DNA of 64,000 nucleotides from Flemingiibacterium sp045644145. Lineage in GTDB: Bacteria > Bacillota > Clostridia > Oscillospirales > CAG-272. Below the pieces are notes generated by a model. That model was not told the DNA's origin. It made no database searches and saw nothing but the letters and a program-made list of their open reading frames with translations. A program made the position numbers and the translations under genes. The number at the start of each line of letters is the position of its first letter. Positions within the stretch are counted from its first letter, which is position 1. This document shows positions 51,617 through 60,506 of the stretch, in pieces. The stretch covers positions 6,027 to 70,026 of the forward strand of contig JAZRGK010000058.1 of NCBI GenBank assembly GCA_045644145.1, read 5' to 3'.

Positions 51617-51692
51617 GGGTGGGGGGGGGGTTTACTCCCGCCGTTTTGTGCGATTTTGAACGATCATGGCGGCGGGAGCAAGCCCCCCGCCC
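51617..51692. repeat. Palindromic intergenic repeat with poly-G tract
   Basis: A GGGT(G)10 run and ACTCCCGCC (51617-51642) face the inverted GGCGGGAGCAAGCCCCCCGC (51669-51692). Such a GGCGGGAGCAAGCCCCCGCCCTAC-like element is a known kind of dispersed repeat in gut clostridia. The G10 run is prone to slippage. Confidence 0.6.
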
Positions 51693-51749
51693 TACAGTGC
51701 ATGTCTTTTCTTGATGCGGAAGCATAAATGTAATTGAGATAATGCCGCA

Positions 51750-52466
51750 TCACAGTCCAAGAAGCTTCCTTATAACGAAGCCGCCGATAATAAGCCCTGC
51801 CGCAGAGGGCACAAATGAAATTGAGCCGGGGATGTGACGCGACGTTGCCCCATCAAGCTCGCTCGGCGCGGTGTTTTTAACCGGAAGCTCATCGGAAAAC
51901 AGCACATCGCAGTGGGCGATGCCCATTTCACGAAGCTTAAGGCGCATAACCTTTGCAAGCGGGCAGGTATGCGTCTTTGTTATATCAACTATTTTAAAGC
52001 GCGTGGGGTCAAGCTTTGAGCCTGTGCCCATAGACGATATTACGGGAATCCCACGTTCCTTTGCTTCCTTTATTATGGCAAGTTTGGCTGTAACCGTATC
52101 TATGGCATCGATTATGAAGTCAGGATTTGTTTCATCTATTATACCCGGTATATTGGACGGTTCGGCAAAAGTATCGTATCTCCGGACAAAAATGACGGGA
52201 TTTATTTTTTTTGCCCTCTCCTCGGCAACCTCGGTTTTAAGCCTCCCTACTGTGGTGGTATCGGCAATAAGCTGCCGGTTGATGTTTGTTACCGACACAG
52301 TATCGTTGTCCACAAGTGTAGCAGCCCCTACGCCTGCGCGTACCACGGCTTCAAGGGCATAGCTTCCAACTCCGCCGATACCGAATATCAGCACATTTTT
52401 ATTCTGTAAGCTATCCACAGCATCATCACCAAGCATCATGCGCTCACGGTGCAGCCAATCGTTCAT
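51750..52466 (-). CDS. tcdA: tRNA threonylcarbamoyladenosine dehydratase (TcdA)
   Basis: 238 residues from the ATG at 52466 (GGAGGTGTG upstream; a GTG three codons earlier is possible). An E1-like ATP-dependent enzyme that cyclises t6A37 of tRNAs. Motifs: NVLIFGIGGVGSYALEAVVR (ATP loop), VDNDTVSVTNINRQLIA, VDAIDT-like IIDAIDTVTAKLAII, and the catalytic region IPVISSMGTGSKLDPTRF. The C-terminus (IPGSISFVPSAAGLIIGGFV) is typical of the YgdL/TcdA group. Single gene. Confidence 0.92.
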   Translation of the reverse strand: MNDWLHRERMMLGDDAVDSLQNKNVLIFGIGGVGSYALEAVVRAGVGAATLVDNDTVSVTNINRQLIADTTTVGRLKTEVAEERAKKINPVIFVRRYDTFAEPSNIPGIIDETNPDFIIDAIDTVTAKLAIIKEAKERGIPVISSMGTGSKLDPTRFKIVDITKTHTCPLAKVMRLKLREMGIAHCDVLFSDELPVKNTAPSELDGATSRHIPGSISFVPSAAGLIIGGFVIRKLLGL

Positions 52467-52615
52467 TTCGCACACCTCCGAAAGGTTTTAGTAATTGCTC
52501 GAATTATATTTTGCAACATCAATTATATACTATTCCGATCATATTGTCAACGAAAAAATATTTTTCCGCAAAAGCGTTTCCACAAAATTTCGAAACATTT
52601 TCGTTCTTAGATTTA

Positions 52616-52645
52616 TTGACTTCCACATATGAATAATGATATACT
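52616..52645 (+). promoter_or_regulatory. Promoter of the sugar isomerase operon
   Basis: TTGACT (52616-52621), 18 bases, TATACT (52640-52645). Confidence 0.6.
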
Positions 52646-52692
52646 GTTATTGTAGAAATACAAAATAATATTTTGCGAAAGGAATATGAAAA

Positions 52693-54042
52693 ATGGCAAA
52701 GGCAGCATTTATAGGCTTTGGAGAAGTAAATACACCAAAGGACATAATAATAAAGAAATGTGCAAACGCGGCAAAGGCACTGGAAGCCGAAGGTGAGGAG
52801 CTTATTAAAGTATACCCCGTTACCGACGATTACGAGGAAAATGATATTAAAAATGCAATATCAGAGCTTCGCGGCAAGGAATTCGACTATCTCGTTATCT
52901 GCATTGCAGGTTGGATTCCGACTCATGCTGTTGTTAAGATCACCGAGCATTACAGAAATATTCCCATGGTGCTTTGGGGACTCTGCGGTTGGATAGAAGA
53001 CGGAAGAATCGTTACAACCGCCGATCAGGCAGGCACCACGGCTATCCGCAAGACCTTCTTTGACCTCGGCTATACCTTCAAGTACATATACGATATCATA
53101 GGTCTTCCCACAAACTCAAAAAAGGTTGCCGATTACGGTCGTGCGGCAGCGGCGGCTAAAAAGCTTCGCCACGCTCGTGCCGGCATGGCGGGCTACCGCG
53201 ATATGAACCTTTACGGCACACAGTGTGACGGTCCATCTCTCAAGCGCACTATCGGTCCGGAAATCGAAACCTTTGAAATGCTCGAAATCGAGCAGAGATA
53301 CAACAAGATCACCCCAGAAGAAAAGCAGGCTGTGATTGATGGCTGTATGTCTAAATGGAAATTCTTAAAGCCGGCTAAACGAGAGGGACTCGAAAAGGCG
53401 GCAGGATACTATCTCGCAGTAAAATCCATATGCGAGGAACGCGGATATGAAGCTATATCTCTTAAGGATGTAGACGGCATGAAAAAGCTCCTTGGCTTCC
53501 CCCCTGCACCTATCTTTATGCTTCTTTCCGACGAAATGGATCTCTGCACAATACCCGAGAATGACTGCCTTGGCAATATCACCCAGCTTATGGTTAAAGC
53601 CGTAACCGGACAGGCGGCTCCCTATCTTGAATTTTATGAGTTCTTTGAAAACAGCGTTATTGCAGGTGTACCGGACTACGTTCCTGCGGCGGTGGTTGAC
53701 GGCGATGTGACAGTTATGCCTGCCGCATTCGGTGAGCTTTCCGAGGGAATTCTCAATGTCAGCAAGGTTAAGACCGGACTTCTTACCATGTGCCGTCTTA
53801 CCACTATTGACGGCAAATATTATATGCACATGGTAACCGGCAACGGTAAGACTCCGAACAAATGGGAAGAAGCCGGTTGGACTCAGCCTGCGCCTCAGCT
53901 TCCCGGTCTTGAAGTAGAGCTTGCGGACGTGCCTGCATTTGCGGAAAATGTAATGTGTCAGCATTACATCATCTCTTACGGTGACAACACCGGTGTTATT
54001 ACTGACCTTTGCAAGATTTTAGGTATCGAAATAATCAGATAA
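52693..54042 (+). CDS. L-fucose/L-arabinose isomerase-family protein
   Basis: 449 residues. N-terminal Rossmann-like domains (VYPVTDDYEENDIKNAISEL, CIAGWIPTHAVVKI) and a C-terminal domain of the FucI/AraA superfamily. Members interconvert aldose and ketose sugars with a bound metal; the expected acidic and His ligands are probably in LLSDEMDLCTIPENDCLGNI and CQHYIISYGDN. The substrate cannot be told from sequence. It is followed after 64 bases by a ceramidase-like hydrolase, a pairing recurrent in Firmicutes, and a LacI regulator gene lies downstream. Confidence 0.85.
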   Translation: MAKAAFIGFGEVNTPKDIIIKKCANAAKALEAEGEELIKVYPVTDDYEENDIKNAISELRGKEFDYLVICIAGWIPTHAVVKITEHYRNIPMVLWGLCGWIEDGRIVTTADQAGTTAIRKTFFDLGYTFKYIYDIIGLPTNSKKVADYGRAAAAAKKLRHARAGMAGYRDMNLYGTQCDGPSLKRTIGPEIETFEMLEIEQRYNKITPEEKQAVIDGCMSKWKFLKPAKREGLEKAAGYYLAVKSICEERGYEAISLKDVDGMKKLLGFPPAPIFMLLSDEMDLCTIPENDCLGNITQLMVKAVTGQAAPYLEFYEFFENSVIAGVPDYVPAAVVDGDVTVMPAAFGELSEGILNVSKVKTGLLTMCRLTTIDGKYYMHMVTGNGKTPNKWEEAGWTQPAPQLPGLEVELADVPAFAENVMCQHYIISYGDNTGVITDLCKILGIEIIR

Positions 54043-54106
54043 TCTTTTGAAGTTATCATAGAAGATCATAGTTCCTTATTTTTAGTAATATATAGGAGAT
54101 ATCATC

Positions 54107-55600
54107 ATGAGCAAAATCAAAATCGGTTGGGCTGAAGAAGAATTCAAGTTTGACAAGCCCATTTCTCTTATCGGTCAGTTTGCCGAGCGAATTTCCGAAT
54201 ACACGGAAAAACCTATTACTGCAACCGCATTTGCTGTTGATTCCGGCGACGATCAGATGGTAATTTGCAGTACCGATCTTGCCTATATCGGATCTTTGCT
54301 TCTTGAAACTGTTCGAGATAAGTTAGCAAACAACAATGTTGGGCTTGATGTAAACAAGATCGTCATAGGCGCAACACATATTCACACCGGTCCCGCACAG
54401 TTAGTTGCACATGATCCCTTCCCTGTTTTACGCAAAATGCTTGAAGCGGAGCTGATGCCGGGTCAGAAGTATGTTGAAAGTGCGAATATCTCGGACAATA
54501 AGGACATCATGCAGGTCGAAGACCTGCATGAAATACTGACAAATGCCATCGCAAAAGCCATTCTTGACGCTTGGAATAACCGCAGTGACGGTCATTTTTC
54601 AAACGCATTCGGACGTGCGGCTGTTGGAATGTGCAGACGCGCTTCCTACAGCGACGGCACTGCACAGATGTGGGGCGATGCAAACCGTGCGGTATTTACC
54701 GAGCTTGAAGGCGGAAACGACTCGGGAATGGAGCTTCTGTACGTTTTTGACGGTAACAAGAAGCTTACGGGTATAGTTGCGAACATCGCCTGCCCCGCCC
54801 AGTGCGTACAGCACAGACTGTTTATATCTCCCGACTTCTGGGGTGAAGCAAAGATGCTGTTAAGACAGCACTTCGGAGAGGATATATTCTTACTGCCCCT
54901 TTGCAGCGCGGCGGGAGATCAGTGCCCCGTTGACCTCGTTCGCTGGGTAGAGCCCGAAAGCGATGTCAATGACCCTAATCTTAAGAGAAGCAATCCGCCG
55001 AAGCGTAAGGCTGATCCCTCTATGTTTGACCTTTCGGGTATGAGAAAAGCCGGCAAGCGCGTTGCAAATGAGATTATTGAGGTTTACAACGAAGGCTTTG
55101 ATAACGAGCAATCCGATATAGCATTTGAGCACAGAGTTTGCAATATGAAGCTCCCTCTCCGACGCGCGACCCTTGCAGACGAAATCGCGGCAAAAAAGGG
55201 AATCACAGAATATTTACAGCGCAAACAAGGCGATGTTGACTTTAACGATCTTGCAAATCTTCAGATTCATCTCGGTATTTTAGAGCGCATGGAGCTTCAG
55301 GATAGACAGGATGTCCTTGAAACCGAGATCCATATAATTCGCTTTGGCAGTGTTGCTATCGCAACCAATCCCTTTGAGCTTTTCCTCGATTACGGCAACC
55401 AAATAAGAGCGAGAAGCGATGCAGAGCAGACCTTCCTTATTCAGCTTGCCAACGGTTCGGATGGATATCTGCCTACCGAAAAAGCGGAAAAGGCAGGCCA
55501 CTACAGTGCATTTATTTCCAGCGGAACAGTGGGTCATGCAGGCGGCGAACAGCTTGTACGCGAAACCCTTTCGGAAATCCGCGATATGTTTAAGGAATAA
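54107..55600 (+). CDS. Neutral/alkaline ceramidase-like hydrolase
   Basis: 497 residues with AGGAGA before the ATG. The N-terminus matches the neutral/alkaline nonlysosomal ceramidase superfamily: CSTDLAYIGSLL, then GATHIHTGPAQ (zinc-binding His-x-His) and ANIACPAQCVQHRLFISPDF, SAAGDQCPVD. No signal peptide, so cytosolic, unlike true secreted ceramidases. Such bacterial members are usually linked to carbohydrate operons, and their real substrates are uncertain. Probably acts with the preceding isomerase in one catabolic route; ends at a strong terminator shared with the lacI-type gene. Confidence 0.85.
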   Translation: MSKIKIGWAEEEFKFDKPISLIGQFAERISEYTEKPITATAFAVDSGDDQMVICSTDLAYIGSLLLETVRDKLANNNVGLDVNKIVIGATHIHTGPAQLVAHDPFPVLRKMLEAELMPGQKYVESANISDNKDIMQVEDLHEILTNAIAKAILDAWNNRSDGHFSNAFGRAAVGMCRRASYSDGTAQMWGDANRAVFTELEGGNDSGMELLYVFDGNKKLTGIVANIACPAQCVQHRLFISPDFWGEAKMLLRQHFGEDIFLLPLCSAAGDQCPVDLVRWVEPESDVNDPNLKRSNPPKRKADPSMFDLSGMRKAGKRVANEIIEVYNEGFDNEQSDIAFEHRVCNMKLPLRRATLADEIAAKKGITEYLQRKQGDVDFNDLANLQIHLGILERMELQDRQDVLETEIHIIRFGSVAIATNPFELFLDYGNQIRARSDAEQTFLIQLANGSDGYLPTEKAEKAGHYSAFISSGTVGHAGGEQLVRETLSEIRDMFKE

Positions 55601-55624
55601 TCAAGGCATACCGATATAACCATA

Positions 55625-55666
55625 AAAAGCATCTGCTGCAGTTAATTTATCGCAGCAGATGCTTTT
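55625..55666. terminator. Bidirectional terminator between the hydrolase and LacI genes
   Basis: AAAAGCATCTGCTGC pairs exactly with GCAGCAGATGCTTTT. A- and T-runs on both sides serve both strands. Confidence 0.9.
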
Positions 55667-55684
55667 ACAGTTAAAATTGTATTT

Positions 55685-56662
55685 TTAAGCATTTTCACAC
55701 AGCTTTGCACTTGAATCTCTTATGATGAGTTCGCACTTTAATTTGATCTGCTTTGAAATATGCTCCCTCGGGTTCTTAATATTATTAAGGAGTAATTCTA
55801 CGGCGGTTTTAGTTACCTCGTAGCTGTAGGTTTTTATAGTCGTAAGCGGTATAGGTGCAGTTGATGCGCTGGGTATATCATTGATTCCGATAATAGATAT
55901 ATCACCCGGAATGTTTATTCCAAACTTACCGAACGTGCGAATCGCTCCCAGTGCAATCTCGTCATATGCGGCAATAATTGCGGTAGGCGGAGAAGAAAGA
56001 TTAGCGTAATATTCAGCCGCCTCGCAGCCCACATCATCAAACCGTTTCTTACTGACGAAAATATTTTTCAGTTTTAATGCAACTCCCGCGTTGTTTGCGG
56101 CAGATTTGAAGTATTCGAGTTTCCTTGAAGTACCTTTTTCACTTATAAATCCGATATCCCTATGCCCAAGCGATACAAGATAATCAACCGCATCCTGTAT
56201 TCCGCTTTCCATATCGCAGTAAACTGCATCGAATCTGTCCTGCTTGTCGCAATAGCTCGGGGCTACCATGGGTATTTCGTAATTAAGCGGATATATATCA
56301 CGGGCGAATGTGATAATTCCATCTGCAATTTGCTCATCTGATATACGTCTTAAAAGATCAAAGTATCTCTCACGGGTGAAACCGCAGGTGTAAACAAAAG
56401 CTTCAATTTCATTTAACCTAAGCTCCTCGATAATCGCGCTTGCCATTTCTGAATAGTAATAGCTGACGATTTCGGGCACTATGATGGCAATTCTGAGGGT
56501 GGAGCGCGATTTATGATATTGAGGCGGCTCTACATTGTTTTCCTTGGCAATACGCAAAACCAGCTCAGCGGTTTCACGGCTGATTTCAGAGCTTCCGGAC
56601 ATAACCTTGGATACAGTAGACGCAGATACGTTTGCAAGCTTTGCAATCATGTTGTATTTCAC
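55685..56662 (-). CDS. LacI-family transcriptional regulator
   Basis: About 325 residues from GTG at 56662 (AGAGGA, 8-base gap); longer starts lack a site. HTH at residues 5-25 (MIAKLANVSASTVSKVMSGS), then SEISRETAELVLRIAKEN. The periplasmic-binding-like core follows, with VSLGHRDIGFISEKG, AIIAAYDEIALGAIRTFG and IPGDISIIGINDIPSA. Ligand probably a sugar. Position next to the isomerase-hydrolase pair makes these its likely targets, although the genes converge, so any operator would be upstream of 52693. No convincing operator was seen there. Confidence 0.92.
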   Translation of the reverse strand: MKYNMIAKLANVSASTVSKVMSGSSEISRETAELVLRIAKENNVEPPQYHKSRSTLRIAIIVPEIVSYYYSEMASAIIEELRLNEIEAFVYTCGFTRERYFDLLRRISDEQIADGIITFARDIYPLNYEIPMVAPSYCDKQDRFDAVYCDMESGIQDAVDYLVSLGHRDIGFISEKGTSRKLEYFKSAANNAGVALKLKNIFVSKKRFDDVGCEAAEYYANLSSPPTAIIAAYDEIALGAIRTFGKFGINIPGDISIIGINDIPSASTAPIPLTTIKTYSYEVTKTAVELLLNNIKNPREHISKQIKLKCELIIRDSSAKLCENA

Positions 56663-56785
56663 TTTGTTTATCCTCTCCTCTATTGCAATCTCCCTTGAAA
56701 TTATAGCACAATTTAGCATTATAGTCAATCGCTTAGCAGAAATTATGCCGAATTCCACAATGAAAAAATATTTTTCAAAAAACTA

Positions 56786-56814
56786 TTGACATTTCCGAAA
56801 ATGTGTGATATAAT
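56786..56814 (+). promoter_or_regulatory. Promoter of rplJL
   Basis: TTGACA (56786-56791), 17 bases, TATAAT (56809-56814) with an extended TGA. Confidence 0.85.
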
Positions 56815-56828
56815 ATCAAAGTTGAATC

Positions 56829-56985
56829 CAAAGACCGCAGGTTACAGCAGACGGACCTCGTCCTTACTGCCGTGTAAAAGGGCAACCTTCCTGCCGAGGA
56901 AACACTTTATAAATAAAGATATAATTCTGCATTTGTGAAGTCCCTCGTTGCGTCATTGGTTCGCACGAAGGATTTTTTATTTTTA
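56829..56985 (+). promoter_or_regulatory. Ribosomal protein L10 leader with attenuator
   Basis: The conserved L10 leader elements AAAGACCGCAGGTTA and CTTCCTGCCGAGGAAAC are present (56829-56908). L10(L12)4 binding there represses its own operon. A hairpin (CTCGTTGCG against CGCACGAAGG) with a T-run ends the leader at 56941-56985 and may act as an attenuator just before the rplJ ribosome site. Confidence 0.9.
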
Positions 56986-57002
56986 CCCGGGAGGTGAAAA
57001 TC

Positions 57003-57524
57003 ATGGCAAGTGAGAAGATTTTAAATGCAAAAAAGCAGATGGTCGCTGACCTGACTGAAAAGATCAAGGCTGCTCCCGCAGGCGTTATCGTTAACTACTC
57101 CGGTATCACCGTTGCAGACGACACCGCACTCCGCGCAGCTCTCCGTAAGGCAGGCGTAAATTACAGCGTTTACAAGAATTCCATTACCGGAAGAGCTTGT
57201 GAAGAGGCTGGTTACAGCGATCTCAAGAAGGTTCTCGAAGGTATGACTGCAATCGCAGTTGCTACCGAAGATCCTGTTGCTCCTGCAAAGATCCTCAAGG
57301 AGTATGCCGACAAGATCGAGTCTTTCGAGCTTAAGGGCGGCTTCGTTGAAGGCAACGTGCTGGATGTTAAGGGTGTAGAAGAGCTTGCAGCAATTCCGCC
57401 GAAGCCCATGCTTGTTGGCAAGATGCTCGGTTCTCTTCAGAAATCCCTCTACGGTCTTGCTTATGTACTTCAGGCAAAGATCGACAAGGAAAACGGCGGA
57501 GCAGAGGCTCCCGCAGAGGCGTAA
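57003..57524 (+). CDS. rplJ: Ribosomal protein L10
   Basis: 173 residues from the ATG at 57003 after GGGAGGTG; an in-frame GTG at 56994 overlaps that site and is not used. uL10 features: ILNAKKQMVADLTEKIKAAP, GVIVNYSGITVADDTALRAA, LRKAGVNYSVYKNSITGRA. It anchors L7/L12 dimers to the stalk base. Preceded by the L10 leader and followed by rplL after 75 bases. Confidence 0.97.
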   Translation: MASEKILNAKKQMVADLTEKIKAAPAGVIVNYSGITVADDTALRAALRKAGVNYSVYKNSITGRACEEAGYSDLKKVLEGMTAIAVATEDPVAPAKILKEYADKIESFELKGGFVEGNVLDVKGVEELAAIPPKPMLVGKMLGSLQKSLYGLAYVLQAKIDKENGGAEAPAEA

Positions 57525-57599
57525 GCTTTATAAAAGCATCGCCGCGGCGTAATATGATACGCCAAACACAAATTTTATTATAATTGGAGGTTACTTAAA

Positions 57600-57977
57600 A
57601 TGGCTACCGAAAAGATCACAAACATTCTTGAAGAAATCAAAACTCTCACCATTCTCGAACTCGCAGACCTCGTTAAGGCTCTTGAGGAAGAATTCGGCGT
57701 TTCCGCTGCTCCCGTAGCAGTTGCAGGCGCTGCTGCTGCTCCCGCTGCTGCTGCAGCTGAGGAGAAGACCGACTTCGACGTTGTACTTGCTTCCGCAGGT
57801 GCTAACAAGCTCGCAGTTATCAAGGTTGTTCGCGAGCTCACCGGTCTTGGTCTTAAGGACGCTAAGGACATGGTGGAGGGCGCTCCCAAGACCATCAAGG
57901 AAGGCGCAACCAAGGAAGAGGCTGAGGACATCAAGGCTAAGCTTACCGAGGCTGGCGCAACTGTTGAGCTTAAGTAA
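57600..57977 (+). CDS. rplL: Ribosomal protein L7/L12
   Basis: 125 residues. N-terminal dimerisation part (EKITNILEEIKTLTILELAD), an Ala-rich hinge (residues 38-53) and the factor-binding C-terminal domain (LAVIKVVRELTGLGLKDAKD, MVEGAPKTIKEG). GGAGG precedes the ATG. A terminator follows directly, and no rpoB is present downstream. Confidence 0.97.
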   Translation: MATEKITNILEEIKTLTILELADLVKALEEEFGVSAAPVAVAGAAAAPAAAAAEEKTDFDVVLASAGANKLAVIKVVRELTGLGLKDAKDMVEGAPKTIKEGATKEEAEDIKAKLTEAGATVELK

Positions 57978-58011
57978 TTTAAGCCTGACATCGTCTATAT
58001 TCAAAGACACC

Positions 58012-58065
58012 AAAATGGGGCTGTTGCAAATACAGAAGAAGTATTTGCAACAACCCCATTTTTTA
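58012..58065. terminator. Terminator after rplL
   Basis: AAATGGGG-CTGTTGCAAATAC pairs with its complement (a one-base bulge apart), followed by T6. Confidence 0.88.
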
Positions 58066-58091
58066 TCATTCGTCCATATAACGGTCACTTG

Positions 58092-58982
58092 TCAGTGCGC
58101 GTGATGGTGGCATCCGCCGATTCTACACGCCTTGGCTTGGCATATTTTATGGTGACACTCATCATATTCACCTTCCAATTCAATGGTCACATGGCTTATT
58201 CCGTGCTTGCACAGCTCCTCACGGATCTGCTCTTTGATTCTGTGTGCATCTCCGGATGCAACGACGTGCATGGTGGCACAGTGGTTTTGACCGTCCATAC
58301 TCCAGATATGAACATGATGAATACCTAAAACTCCGTCTATGCGCATAAGGCGGCAAATCATCTTATCCGTATCAACGCCGTCGGGGGCTTTTTCAAGAAG
58401 TACAGAAAGCCCCTGCTTTAATCCTTTTACTGCATTTATCATGATGAATACCGCAAGGCATACAGACATAATCGGGTCGATAAGCCCAAATCCCGTAAAT
58501 TTCATTATAACAGCACCAATAAGTACAACCGCCCAGCCAAGCACATCCTCTAACATATGCAGATTTACTGCCTTTTGGTTCAGCGAACCGCCGCCTCTGG
58601 TAAAAAGCGCCGCACACAGGTTGATAACTACTCCGAATACTGCAAAAATTATCATCCCGTCACAACTTATTTCCATCGGAGATATTATCCTGCCCACCGC
58701 CTTGTAAATCACCGCGATTGAACCCATTAAAAGAATCAACATGGTAATTATGCTTCCCATGACGGAATACCGTAAATATCCGTAAGTGTATTTTTCATCC
58801 GGCTGCCTTTGGCTCTTTTTTTCCAGGAAGAAAGAAATGCCGATGCTTGCCGCATCTCCGATGTCATGCACTGCATCGGAGATAATAGCAACACTTCCGG
58901 TATAAAGTCCGCCTATAAACTCAAAAAGCGAAAATGATAAATTCAGAACAAATGCGACTAAAATGCTTTTCTCGGTTTTCAT
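58092..58982 (-). CDS. Cation diffusion facilitator (CDF) metal exporter
   Basis: 296 residues with six membrane segments. Exports Zn2+ or a similar divalent cation in exchange for protons. Metal sites: ISDAVHDIGDAASIG (HDxxD in TM2) and VNLHMLEDVLGW (HxxxD in TM5), the set found in the ZitB/CzcD zinc group. The C-terminal cytosolic domain has GIHHVHIWSMDGQNHCATMH. A His/Cys tail (ECHHKIC and GGCHHHAH) may sense or bind metal. Divergent from a TetR regulator across an inverted repeat at 59031-59053. Confidence 0.93.
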   Translation of the reverse strand: MKTEKSILVAFVLNLSFSLFEFIGGLYTGSVAIISDAVHDIGDAASIGISFFLEKKSQRQPDEKYTYGYLRYSVMGSIITMLILLMGSIAVIYKAVGRIISPMEISCDGMIIFAVFGVVINLCAALFTRGGGSLNQKAVNLHMLEDVLGWAVVLIGAVIMKFTGFGLIDPIMSVCLAVFIMINAVKGLKQGLSVLLEKAPDGVDTDKMICRLMRIDGVLGIHHVHIWSMDGQNHCATMHVVASGDAHRIKEQIREELCKHGISHVTIELEGEYDECHHKICQAKACRIGGCHHHAH

Positions 58983-59030
58983 ATGCTTCTCCTGTTGACT
59001 TATTCGTGCTTTTGTAGTACAATATATCAG

Positions 59031-59053
59031 ATACAGAACACACTGTTCTGTAT
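59031..59053. promoter_or_regulatory. TetR-type operator candidate
   Basis: ATACAGAACA-CAC-TGTTCTGTAT: perfect 10-base arms with a 3-base centre, between the divergent CDF (start 58982) and TetR (start 59146) genes. Confidence 0.75.
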
Positions 59054-59145
59054 TATTCTATCAAAAGTTTATGCGCGAAGCAACATGTAATTTACTTTAA
59101 GTATTCGATACCGAACAAATATGCAAAAATGTATGGAGGAATACT

Positions 59146-59694
59146 ATGGACAGACGTCAGAGAAAAACGAGAGAGGCTATATTCGGAGCTTTTATAGAGC
59201 TGCTGTCAAAAAAAGATTTTGAGCGTATTACGGTAGGCGAGATTATTGATTCCGCCGATATCGGCAGGGCGACCTTCTACTCTCATTTTGAAACAAAGGA
59301 CTTTTTACTGAAGGAATTATGCGAGGAGCTGTTTTGTCACATTTTCGACGCAATGAACGATGACAACTCCCACAGTCACATCTTTGAGTGCGAAGCCCCG
59401 GATTCGGTATTTCTCCATCTATTTCTGCATTTACAAAGTAACGACAACAACATTTTAGAGTTGCTTTCCTCAAGAAACAACGAGCTATTCCTTAAATATT
59501 TTAAAAAATGCCTTACAAAGCTGGTTGAAAACCAGTTGCTCTTGTTTAAGCACAAAAAAAGTGAAAAGCTTCCCGACAGTTTTTTGATAAATCATATCAC
59601 CGCAGTCTTTGTGGAAACACTCAGATGGTGGATCGATAACGGCAAAAAGGAATCTCCCCAAACTATAACGGAATATTTCTTTTTGGCTGTATAA
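59146..59694 (+). CDS. TetR/AcrR-family regulator
   Basis: 182 residues after GGAGGA. N-terminal HTH (residues 25-45: ITVGEIIDSADIGRATFYSH) followed by the usual FETKDFLLKELCEEL. The C-terminal ligand domain is all-helical. Divergent from the CDF exporter with a perfect inverted repeat between them, so it likely represses that gene and itself. The ligand may be a metal or a stress compound; TetR proteins seldom bind metals, so this is open. Confidence 0.92.
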   Translation: MDRRQRKTREAIFGAFIELLSKKDFERITVGEIIDSADIGRATFYSHFETKDFLLKELCEELFCHIFDAMNDDNSHSHIFECEAPDSVFLHLFLHLQSNDNNILELLSSRNNELFLKYFKKCLTKLVENQLLLFKHKKSEKLPDSFLINHITAVFVETLRWWIDNGKKESPQTITEYFFLAV

Positions 59695-59906
59695 AATATC
59701 TGTCTGCCCAACACCTTGACATTGCTCCCTTGTATATGGTATAATAAAAGCAGTAAATGCCTGCGCTTTGCTTCGGCAAGACTAAGGAAGCTTTTATTTT
59801 ATCATAGATTTTCAACAAATGGAGAAGTTTAAGGAAAATTTATGATATAATGTTTCCAGTCGGCTGCAAAGCATATTATGCGCCGCAATTCCTAAAATCG
59901 GAGGCT

Positions 59907-60506
59907 ATGACAGTGACAGACGAAAAAAACGGACTGATATCAGATGAGATGTCGCAAAAAATAATAGACACCGCCGCTGTCATGCTGACAGAACAGGGTG
60001 CCGCTGATATCACGGTACGAAAAATCCTTCAGAAAATGAATATTACCAACCGTGTATTCTACAACCGTTTCCATAACATCGACGAGGTGCTTGAAATAGT
60101 ATACGGGAATACGATTCTGAAAATCCGTGAGTGCCTGAGAAAGTTTGATCCCCAAAAGGACTTTTTCGAACAGGCGGCAGATATAGTGGCTGATACGCTT
60201 ATCATGTCCTATGAAAATAAAATGCGATTCGCGGATTATGTATTCAGAAGCGACTCTATTTCCGAGGAGAATTTTGCCTGGTGGAAATCCGAGATAAAAA
60301 AGCTTCTTGTGTACGCCAAGGATAACGGGCTTATACGGGACGTGGATTCGGATATTTTAAGCTATTCCATATGGTGCTTCTGCCGCGGATACAACGCCGA
60401 CGCAGTTGGAAGAAAGCTTCCAAAGGATGAGGCTGTGGCAAACTTCAAATACAGCTTCGGCATCTTCCTTGACGGACTGCGCCTTGGAGCGGATAGGAAT
60501 TCATAG
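59907..60506 (+). CDS. TetR-like regulator
   Basis: About 199 residues from ATG 59907; a GTG two codons later has the better distance from GGAGG. HTH of the TetR type (ADITVRKILQKMNITNRVFY, NRFHNIDEVLEIVY). The C-terminal domain has aromatic pockets (FAWWKSEIKKLLVYAKDN, YSIWCFCRGYNADAVGRKLP). It lies between the CDF/TetR pair and the TAXI-TRAP genes and ends with a terminator. Its target is unknown; the transporter downstream is a possibility. Confidence 0.85.
   Translation: MTVTDEKNGLISDEMSQKIIDTAAVMLTEQGAADITVRKILQKMNITNRVFYNRFHNIDEVLEIVYGNTILKIRECLRKFDPQKDFFEQAADIVADTLIMSYENKMRFADYVFRSDSISEENFAWWKSEIKKLLVYAKDNGLIRDVDSDILSYSIWCFCRGYNADAVGRKLPKDEAVANFKYSFGIFLDGLRLGADRNS

Noticed and set aside
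56994..57002. GTG start for rplJ
   Set aside because: It overlaps the GGAGGTG ribosome site; the ATG at 57003 has proper spacing and matches the family N-terminus.
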